6,517 nucleotides of DNA from UBA1543 sp964596375 (lineage in GTDB: Bacteria > Pseudomonadota > Zetaproteobacteria > Mariprofundales > Mariprofundaceae), in contig CAZQTO010000117.1 in NCBI GenBank assembly GCA_964596375.1, positions 1 to 6,517 on the forward strand, read 5' to 3'. Below, one piece after another: positions 1 to 4,751 of the stretch (its first letter is position 1; each line of letters opens with the position of its first letter). Both the position numbers and the translations under genes were made by a program. The notes beneath the pieces were generated by a model. That model was not told the origin of the DNA and made no database searches. It saw only the letters and a program-made list of their open reading frames with translations.

Positions 1-33
1 GTGTCCGGGGTTCGAGTCCCTGAAGCGCCACCA
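1..33 (+). tRNA. tRNA gene, 3' part only (identity not determinable)
   Basis: The window opens inside a tRNA gene. Seen directly: a T-arm with 5' strand CGGGG (6-10), loop TTCGAGT (11-17) and 3' strand CCCTG (18-22), which pair with one G-T wobble. The acceptor 3' strand AAGCGCC (23-29), discriminator A30 and an encoded CCA (31-33) follow. The 5' acceptor strand should therefore read about GGCGCTT, but it lies outside the window with the D-arm and anticodon, so I do not name the amino acid. The last 18 nt are repeated at 476-493, which marks this gene as a likely integration target. Confidence 0.9.
16..33 (+). repeat. Direct repeat copy 1, tRNA 3' end (putative att core)
   Basis: GTCCCTGAAGCGCCACCA, covering the 3' part of the tRNA T-arm, the acceptor 3' strand and CCA. 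It matches 476-493 at 17 of 18 positions (C at 29, T at 489). Duplication of a tRNA 3' end is the usual footprint of tyrosine-recombinase integration into tRNA genes. The functional tRNA uses this copy. Confidence 0.7.
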
Positions 34-63
34 TAAAGAGCCAGTAATGGCAACAAAAACGAA

Positions 64-92
64 GGGCCAGGCTTAACAGCCTGGCCCTTTTT
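64..92 (+). terminator. Rho-independent terminator downstream of the tRNA
   Basis: A perfect 10-bp stem (GGGCCAGGCT at 64-73, AGCCTGGCCC at 78-87) encloses a TAAC loop and is followed by five T residues (88-92). It lies 30 nt after the tRNA CCA and would end the tRNA transcript. If the interval to 493 is inserted DNA, this terminator came with the insert and replaced the original one at 499-526. Confidence 0.9.
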
Positions 93-176
93 CTTTGTGC
101 CTTGTCCACCAAGTCTGCGCAAGCAGTGTTCAAATAGATGGGTGCCGTGTGTGGAATTGAATGTCTCAAGATTTGG

Positions 177-332
177 TTATGAAGGGAACAGGACAAAGTA
201 AGTGCGGTTACAATTAGCACAATCATACAACCTGCTACCAGGGACAAGTCGCATCCAAAAAGGCCTGTGCCTCCTCATATGTTCTCTGCTCCCGCACATG
301 GGGCAATAGCGCTTGGTCAATACTATTTTCAT
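177..332 (-). CDS. Small zinc-ribbon-like protein (51 aa)
   Basis: A 51-residue basic protein with two CxxC pairs: CPMC at 10-13 and CANC at 38-41. They are separated by an Arg/His-rich stretch (RRHRPFWMRL, 20-29), which suggests a single treble-clef or zinc-ribbon fold. The pattern CPxCGS, basic aromatic linker, CxxCNRTY resembles short zinc-ribbon proteins scattered through proteobacterial genomes, but I know no function for them. There is no signal peptide or membrane segment. I chose the ATG at 332 over the upstream in-frame TTG at 377 because AAGGGGGG (339-346 on the opposite strand) sits 6 nt before it, and the cysteine motif starts soon after. The gene stands alone between two tRNA 3'-end repeats and reads towards the tRNA. 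DNA or RNA binding is a guess. Confidence 0.65.
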   Translation of the reverse strand: MKIVLTKRYCPMCGSREHMRRHRPFWMRLVPGSRLYDCANCNRTYFVLFPS

Positions 333-407
333 TGGATGCCCCCCTTCCAAGTCTTTCAGTGATGAATCGATGCTCAACCCATCGAGGACGAATAAACTGC
401 GGACGTT

Positions 408-434
408 ATTCTAGCACTGATTTGATGATGTCAA
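408..434 (-). promoter_or_regulatory. Candidate sigma-70 promoter for the zinc-ribbon gene
   Basis: On the minus strand a perfect TTGACA (429-434) is followed, after a short 15-nt spacer, by TAGAAT (408-413), which matches the TATAAT consensus at five of six positions. Transcription would start near 400 and leave a leader of about 70 nt before the ATG at 332. The spacer is below the preferred 17 nt, so strength is uncertain. The promoter lies wholly inside the repeat-bounded interval, so the gene would carry its own promoter. Confidence 0.45.
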
Positions 435-475
435 TAACCATCAAGGGGACGAGGTTTTGAGTGCGTGTAATGCTG

Positions 476-493
476 GTCCCTGAAGCGCTACCA
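476..493 (+). repeat. Direct repeat copy 2, displaced tRNA 3' end (putative att core)
   Basis: GTCCCTGAAGCGCTACCA repeats the tRNA 3' end (16-33) with one mismatch. Similarity stops just upstream: no TTCGA loop and no T-arm 5' strand are present, so this is only a tRNA 3' fragment and not a second tRNA. A strong terminator begins 5 nt after its CCA, as expected if this is the old end of the tRNA locus pushed away by an insertion. Confidence 0.7.
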
Positions 494-498
494 TCTTC

Positions 499-526
499 AA
501 GCCCTGCGAAAGCGGGGCTTTTTTTT
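499..526 (+). terminator. Rho-independent terminator after the displaced tRNA end
   Basis: A 9-bp stem (AAGCCCTGC at 499-507, GCGGGGCTT at 512-520, one T-G wobble) has a GAAA tetraloop and runs into eight T residues (519-526). It begins 5 nt after the CCA of the tRNA fragment at 476-493. No rightward gene in the window ends here, so it most plausibly is the original tRNA terminator, now separated from its gene. Confidence 0.88.
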
Positions 527-589
527 ATCTGGGAAATGTGGAAATAGATAAATGTCTGGTTAGACTGGCATGCGGGGATTGGGGGGATT

Positions 590-1294
590 ATGGGAATTCT
601 TTTCTTTATCATTGTTGTGCTAGCACTTGCCTTGCTGCTGTTGGCCAGGCTCAAGCCGAAAGCGCCAAGCGGTGCGATGCCTTATGTGCGCAAGGAAAGG
701 CTTTTAAGCCCGGCCGAGCGCTCCTTTTACGGGGTTCTCCAGCAGACCTTCGGCCATCAGTATGAAATCTTTGCTCATGTCAGGATTGCCGATCTGCTTG
801 GAGTGAAAAAGGGCCAGGCAAAGGGTGGATGGCAGAGCGCCTTCAATAGAATCAGTGCCAAGCATATGGACTTTGTCTTGTGCAGGCCGGACGACCTGCA
901 CATCGTCGCATGCATCGAGCTGGATGACATCTCGCACAACGCAGCCAAGCGAATCGAACGCGACGATCTGATCAATCGGGCATTTCAGGCGGTGGGGCTG
1001 CCTTTGCTGCGCATCAAAGCGCAGGCATCCTATTCCGGCAGCGCGATTGCCATGCAACTGGAACAGGAACTGGGCATCAAACAGCCAGCGATTCAGCTCC
1101 CCAGGCTGGCCGCAGCCCACTCAGCCGGCGAACAGCCCCCAACGCTGTGCCCGAAATGCTCGGCCGTGATGGTTCGCAAACAGGCTACCAAGGGCAAATA
1201 TGCAGGGGCTCATTTCATGGCCTGCACCGGCTACCCCGCCTGCAAAACGATTATCCCCATCAAAGTTGGTCAACAAGCTGAGACTGCAATATAG
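590..1294 (+). CDS. Membrane-anchored DUF2726 protein with C4 topoisomerase-type zinc finger
   Basis: A 234-residue protein in three parts. Residues 3-19 form a hydrophobic segment without a cleavage site (ILFFIIVVLALALLLLA), probably an N-terminal anchor leaving the rest in the cytoplasm. Residues 37-143 match DUF2726: LSPAERSFYGVL, a central MDFVLCRPDDLHIVACIELD, then the conserved RDDLINRAFQAVGLPLLRI. D94, E110 and D112 within two consecutive strands resemble a PD-(D/E)XK nuclease-like core, which is my inference and not proof of activity. Residues 187-218 hold a C4 zinc finger of the kind at the C-terminus of topoisomerase I (C187, C190, C212, C218, with GYPACK), usually linked to single-stranded DNA binding. 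The start ATG is supported by GGGGGG at 581-586. Function is unknown; a nucleic-acid role is likely. It is followed by an 86-nt gap before the next gene, and I see no convincing promoter for either. Confidence 0.88.
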   Translation: MGILFFIIVVLALALLLLARLKPKAPSGAMPYVRKERLLSPAERSFYGVLQQTFGHQYEIFAHVRIADLLGVKKGQAKGGWQSAFNRISAKHMDFVLCRPDDLHIVACIELDDISHNAAKRIERDDLINRAFQAVGLPLLRIKAQASYSGSAIAMQLEQELGIKQPAIQLPRLAAAHSAGEQPPTLCPKCSAVMVRKQATKGKYAGAHFMACTGYPACKTIIPIKVGQQAETAI

Positions 1295-1380
1295 TGGTTC
1301 GGCTTTTACCGTATTAGACAAGCCTATTTGACCTTGTAAGCTCACATATCCGGACAAGAAATAGTAAGGGGGAGCAATCA

Positions 1381-2799
1381 GTGCACACTCGCGTTATATC
1401 AGAAAAGGATGCTTTGGCACTTTGTCAGCAAGAGGAATCACATTTCTTTGACCGAAAAGCCAAACAAATTGATGGAAAGAAGATACAAAAGATTGCGGTA
1501 GCATTTGCTAATTCTGATGGCGGTGAATTTGTTATTGGAATTGCAGATGATAAAGACAAAGAAAATCCAAGTGAGCGATGGATGGGGGTTGATTCGATTG
1601 AAGATATGAATGGATATCTTCAGTCTCTGTTTATATTAACACCGAGCCTCAACCTTCGTTATGAAGTATTAAAATGCGATGGTAAAAAAGGATTGGTATT
1701 AAGAGTTCTTATTGAGAAAGGTACGGAGGTCCATAAAACTTCTGATGACACTGTTTATCAACGGTATGGGGCTCAATCAATTCCAATTAAAGACCCTCAA
1801 AAAATCCAAGCACTTTCATTTGCAAGAGGCGCTACCTCTTACGAGGATACAATTATATCTGATCTCCCAACAGAGCAAATTGTAGATGCTGATGAGCTTA
1901 CGTCATTCCTAAACGATTACTCTCCTCAAACTGATGCGTTAGAATTTTGCCTAAACCAGAACCTTCTAGATTTCAAATCATGGACGCCTCGAGTCGCTAG
2001 CGCTCTACTTTTTCACGCCATCCCCAGCGGTGTTCTTTCAACACGTTGTGCAATAAAAATTACGAGATATGAAACAAGAGAAGACGACCCGGAAAGAGAC
2101 CATCTTGCAGAGCAAAGAACTATTGAAGGCCCAGCATATCATCTAATCCATCAAGCTATTGATGCAATTCAAGAATTTATGTCGTCGGTAAACATTTGGA
2201 CTCGAGAGGGTTTGCAGCAGGTTAATTATCCACCTGAGACAATATGGGAAGTGTTAGTAAATTCAGTTTTACATAGAGATTATTCTATAGCAGATGATAT
2301 TCAGGTATTAATTTTTGATGATAGAATCGAAATAAGAAGCCCAGGGCGTTTGCCTGGGTATGTTACTGTGGAGAATATTCTGGATGCAAGATTTTCGCGC
2401 AATCCGAAACTCGTACGCACTCTTAACCGTTATAAGAATGCGCCAAATAAAGATTTAGGAGAGGGCTTAAATACTGCTTTCCAAAAGATGAAAGAATGGG
2501 GTCTAAAGAGTCCTGAAATTTTTGAGGATGGAAATTATGTTAAAGTAATTATTCCTCATACCCCATTAGCAAAACCAACAGAATTGATACTTCAATTTTT
2601 AACAAATCATGATTCAATCACAAATCGTCAAGCTAGGGAGCTCACAGGCATCAAGTCTGAGAATTTGGTAAAAAACGAATTCTATAAATTGAAAGAAGCG
2701 GATCTCCTTGAACGTATTCCCAATCTGGAAGGGCCAAAAGCAGCGTGGAGGCTTACTCAAAGAGGGAAAGTCGAAGCCGGAAGATTTGCACCTGATTAA
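1381..2799 (+). CDS. AlbA_2 (Schlafen-like) and GHKL-ATPase putative transcriptional regulator
   Basis: A 472-residue cytoplasmic protein of the AlbA_2 / HATPase_c_4 family, often labelled putative transcriptional regulator or RecG-related. Residues 15-145 are the AlbA_2 domain: ESHFFDRKAK, then AVAFANSDGGEFVIGIADD (39-57) and the QRYGAQSIPI segment. Residues about 280-392 are the GHKL-type ATP-binding region: an N-box WEVLVNSVLHRDYS (289-302), RIEIRSPGRLP (315-325), FSRNPKL (338-344) and the glycine loop LGEGLNTAF (359-367). The C-terminus (about 398-465) reads as a winged helix (TNRQARELTGIKSENLVKNE, then LKEADLLERI). Start is GTG, chosen because AAGGGGGAG (1366-1374) lies 6 nt upstream. 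The gene is clearly richer in A and T than the neighbouring DUF2726 and sugar genes and uses many AAA, ATT and TTA codons, suggesting recent transfer. Such genes often occur in defence or accessory islands, but nothing here shows a specific partner. Confidence 0.9.
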   Translation: MHTRVISEKDALALCQQEESHFFDRKAKQIDGKKIQKIAVAFANSDGGEFVIGIADDKDKENPSERWMGVDSIEDMNGYLQSLFILTPSLNLRYEVLKCDGKKGLVLRVLIEKGTEVHKTSDDTVYQRYGAQSIPIKDPQKIQALSFARGATSYEDTIISDLPTEQIVDADELTSFLNDYSPQTDALEFCLNQNLLDFKSWTPRVASALLFHAIPSGVLSTRCAIKITRYETREDDPERDHLAEQRTIEGPAYHLIHQAIDAIQEFMSSVNIWTREGLQQVNYPPETIWEVLVNSVLHRDYSIADDIQVLIFDDRIEIRSPGRLPGYVTVENILDARFSRNPKLVRTLNRYKNAPNKDLGEGLNTAFQKMKEWGLKSPEIFEDGNYVKVIIPHTPLAKPTELILQFLTNHDSITNRQARELTGIKSENLVKNEFYKLKEADLLERIPNLEGPKAAWRLTQRGKVEAGRFAPD

Positions 2800-2915
2800 T
2801 ATTTTTCATGTAAGTCATCTAACAGTGCATCATATCCATAACCTGAAGGTGGCCAGCTTCCGTATTCACGCATATAAATTGCGTTGAATTTTTCACCACA
2901 TGATTTAGCAGTCAT
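2796..2915 (-). CDS. Small AT-rich ORF (39 aa), or C-terminal remnant of a truncated gene
   Basis: A leftward frame of 39 codons with a protein-like sequence (EKFNAIYMREY at 8-18, SWPPSGYGYDALLDDLHEKY at 20-39) ends in TAA at 2796-2798, overlapping the convergent AlbA_2 gene by 4 bp. There is no good ribosome binding site before the ATG at 2915. The same frame stays open upstream to a stop at 3015-3017 but lacks another ATG, GTG or TTG. The codons just before the Met (IEKIITYRK) still look coding, so this may be the tail of a gene whose 5' part was lost near 2945, where base composition also changes. I recognise no family. Base use matches the adjacent AlbA_2 gene, so both may belong to one acquired segment. 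Confidence 0.42.
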   Translation of the reverse strand: MTAKSCGEKFNAIYMREYGSWPPSGYGYDALLDDLHEKY

Positions 2916-3016
2916 TTTTCGGTAGGTAATGATTTTCTCGATAGCGATGGAAAAGCAGGTGGTTTTTTTGTTGCTGCTCTGCGACCATTTGCGGACTTGG
3001 TGATGAGGAGTTTTTC

Positions 3017-4306
3017 ATGAGAAACAAGACGGTTGCTGTTGTTGGCCTTGGTTATGTCGGTTTGCCCCTGGCTTTGGCCTTCGGGCGCGAGCTGCCAACG
3101 ATTGGTTTCGATATCTCTTCCTACAAGATTGCCGCTTACCAGAAAGGCTATGACCCGACCGGCGAGATGGATGGCGAGTTGTTCGTCCGCGCCAGCCAAC
3201 TGCAATACACCACCGATGCATCACGTATCCGCGAGGCCGATTTTGTTGTCGTTGCCGTGCCTACACCGGTCAATGAAGCGCATCAGCCTGATCTGACCCC
3301 CGTGGTCAAGGCCACGGAAACCGTTGGCCGCAACCTGAAGCCGGGCGCCATCGTGATCTTTGAATCCACCGTCTATCCGGGGGTGACCGAGGAAGAATGC
3401 GTGCCGATTCTGGAGCGCGAGTCGGGGCTTACATGGGGTGAGGGATTCAAGGTCGGCTATTCCCCTGAGCGGGTGAATCCGGGAGATAAGGTGCACACCC
3501 TGGAGAGCATTGTAAAAGTCGTTTCCGGTGAGGATGCCGATACGCTGGAGAAAGTCGCCGCATTGTATGAGCTCATCATCGAGGCAGGCGTGCATCGCGC
3601 CACGACCATCAAGGTCGCCGAGGCAGCCAAGGTGATCGAGAATACACAGCGCGACCTGAATATCGCGCTGATCAACGAACTGGCCATCATTTTCGAAAGA
3701 ATGGATATCGATACACTGGATGTGCTGGAAGCCGCAGGCACCAAGTGGAACTTCCTGCCATTCCGCCCGGGTCTGGTGGGCGGGCATTGCATCGGCGTTG
3801 ATCCTTATTACCTGACGCACAAGGCCGAGATTCTCGGATATCACCCGCAGGTGATTCTGGCCGGCCGCCATATCAATGATGGCATGCCGGCTTATATCGC
3901 CCAGCAGACAGTGAAACAGATGATCAAGGCCGGCCCAAGCATCAAGGGTTCCAAGGTGGTCGTGCTCGGGCTGACCTTCAAGGAGAACTGCCCCGATCTG
4001 CGCAATTCCAAGGTGGCCGAGGTGGTGCGCGAGCTTGAAGAGTACGGCTGCGTGGTCAGCGTGCACGATCCGCTTGCTTCAAATGAGGAAGCCCGGCATG
4101 AATACGGTATCCAGTTGAGTAAGTGGGACGATTTGCCTGAAGATGCCGATGCAATGGTGCTTGCCGTGGGGCACAAACAATATATCGACAGGCCTATCAA
4201 GGAACTGCTGTCCGGGCTCAAACCCGGCGGGGTGGTTATCGATGTGAAATCTGCACTGGACCGCCAGGCAGTCGTTGATGGAGGACATGCATTGTGGCGG
4301 CTGTGA
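3017..4306 (+). CDS. tviB: TviB/WbpO-type UDP-N-acetylhexosamine 6-dehydrogenase
   Basis: A 429-residue cytoplasmic NAD-dependent nucleotide-sugar dehydrogenase that oxidises C6 of a UDP-N-acetylhexosamine to the uronic acid, a precursor for Vi-like capsule, O-antigen or exopolysaccharide. Domain order is complete: the N-terminal Rossmann motif VVGLGYVGLPLA (8-19), ESTVYPGVTEEE (116-127), the lysine of EAAKVIENTQRD (202-213), the substrate-binding LEAAGTKWNFLPF (237-249), the catalytic Cys258 in GGHCIGVDPYYL (255-266), and the C-terminal domain with LGLTFKENCPDLRNS (317-331). The last two blocks are characteristic of the TviB/WbpO branch rather than UDP-glucose dehydrogenase. GAGGAG at 3005-3010 lies 6 nt before the ATG. 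It heads the sugar module; the epimerase that would normally follow is separated from it by a four-helix-bundle cassette. Exact substrate (GlcNAc or GalNAc) cannot be read from sequence. Confidence 0.93.
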   Translation: MRNKTVAVVGLGYVGLPLALAFGRELPTIGFDISSYKIAAYQKGYDPTGEMDGELFVRASQLQYTTDASRIREADFVVVAVPTPVNEAHQPDLTPVVKATETVGRNLKPGAIVIFESTVYPGVTEEECVPILERESGLTWGEGFKVGYSPERVNPGDKVHTLESIVKVVSGEDADTLEKVAALYELIIEAGVHRATTIKVAEAAKVIENTQRDLNIALINELAIIFERMDIDTLDVLEAAGTKWNFLPFRPGLVGGHCIGVDPYYLTHKAEILGYHPQVILAGRHINDGMPAYIAQQTVKQMIKAGPSIKGSKVVVLGLTFKENCPDLRNSKVAEVVRELEEYGCVVSVHDPLASNEEARHEYGIQLSKWDDLPEDADAMVLAVGHKQYIDRPIKELLSGLKPGGVVIDVKSALDRQAVVDGGHALWRL

Positions 4307-4320
4307 TAACAGTAATAACA

Positions 4321-4350
4321 GTGATTTGTGATTAGTGACTTGTGATTAGT
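4321..4350 (+). repeat. Left inverted repeat of the cassette: four degenerate heptamers
   Basis: Four consecutive 7-nt units, GTGATTT, GTGATTA, GTGACTT and GTGATTA, followed by GT. The 30-nt block is an inverted match of 4751-4780 (25 of 30 positions when one copy is reverse-complemented). It begins 14 nt after the stop of the dehydrogenase gene. An extra inverse unit, ACCAATCAC, lies at 4362-4370 and could fold back on the last heptamer. Confidence 0.85.
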
Positions 4351-4370
4351 AAAAAGAAGACACCAATCAC

Positions 4371-4385
4371 GATTCCTTCGGGATC
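4371..4385 (+). promoter_or_regulatory. UUCG-capped hairpin touching the four-helix-bundle start codon
   Basis: GATTCCTTCGGGATC pairs GAT with ATC and CC with GG around a TTCG loop, with one T bulged at 4374. The loop closed by C and G is the very stable cUUCGg tetraloop when transcribed. The hairpin ends at the base before the ATG and no Shine-Dalgarno sequence is visible, so it may hold back initiation or itself be a recognised structure of the cassette. Its function is not known. Confidence 0.45.
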
Positions 4386-4751
4386 ATGCTGAAATCGCAT
4401 AAGGATTTGGATGCCTGGAAAAGGGCGATTGATCTTTCAGCAGAGGTGTACCGCCTAAGCAGTTCATTTCCTAAAGAAGAAATCTATGGCATTCCCAGTC
4501 AGATGCGGCGAGCGTCCGTATCCATTGCGAGTAATATCGCGGAAGGTGCGGCACGAAGGACCGATAAGGATTTCGTTCACTTTCTTCACATGGCGCTTGG
4601 CTCGGCGAGCGAGCTTGATACGCAGATTGAGATTGTGAATAAAGTAGGCTATGCAGATACCATTGCCATGAAAGAGCTGCAGAATACCGTTGGGGTGGTC
4701 TCAAAAATGTTATATGGATTAATTCGCTCGGTGGAGAAGAAGACGTCATGA
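4386..4751 (+). CDS. Four-helix-bundle protein, S23 / 23S rRNA intervening-sequence family
   Basis: A 121-residue small helical protein of the family named for proteins encoded in 23S rRNA intervening sequences, related in fold to the Avd accessory proteins of diversity-generating retroelements. Diagnostic segments are present in order: SHKDLDAWKRAIDL (4-17), FPKEEIYGIPSQMRRASVSI (28-47), SNIAEGAARRT (49-59), FLHMALGSASELDTQI (66-81) and the terminal helix after 94. Length is normal. Members are thought to form pentamers; the biological role is not established, and nucleic-acid binding is a proposal from fold and charge. The ATG fits the usual family start, though there is no ribosome binding site and a hairpin abuts it. 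Here the gene is not in rRNA but inside a cassette edged by inverted heptamer repeats, between two sugar genes. Its TGA overlaps the ATG of the following epimerase gene (ATGA). Confidence 0.9.
   Translation: MLKSHKDLDAWKRAIDLSAEVYRLSSSFPKEEIYGIPSQMRRASVSIASNIAEGAARRTDKDFVHFLHMALGSASELDTQIEIVNKVGYADTIAMKELQNTVGVVSKMLYGLIRSVEKKTS

Larger units (their letters stand above)
16..493. mobile_element. Putative mini-island or island remnant flanked by tRNA 3'-end repeats
   Basis: The interval between the two tRNA 3'-end repeats has a 460-nt period and contains a terminator (64-92) and one leftward gene for a zinc-ribbon-like protein (177-332) with its own promoter. No integrase, excisionase or transposase is visible, so the unit could not move by itself. 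It is either a non-autonomous passenger mobilised in trans or the remainder of a larger island after internal deletion. The repeat pair is seen directly; the integration history is inferred. Confidence 0.5.

Noticed and set aside
470..493. A second tRNA gene ending at 493
   Set aside because: Only the last 18 nt match a tRNA. The T-arm 5' strand, T-loop and everything upstream are absent, so it is a tRNA 3'-end duplication.
406..654. Leftward 82-codon open frame across 406-654
   Set aside because: It runs straight through the terminator hairpin and the tRNA fragment and overlaps the start of the DUF2726 gene. Its C-terminal part also covers the promoter of the zinc-ribbon gene. It has no family resemblance that I can see.
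1295..1380. Promoter with TTGACC (1328-1333) for the AlbA_2 gene
   Set aside because: No acceptable -10 hexamer lies 15-19 nt downstream; the nearest AT-rich hexamer is too close.
2800..3016. Promoter for the sugar operon between the AlbA_2 gene and tviB
   Set aside because: I found only weak hexamer pairs (for example TTTAGC with TAATGA), not better than chance in AT-rich DNA.
3221..4066. Leftward 281-codon open frame opposite the dehydrogenase gene
   Set aside because: A long antisense shadow of a GC-rich, strongly conserved gene. The dehydrogenase frame has complete catalytic motifs, whereas this one has none.
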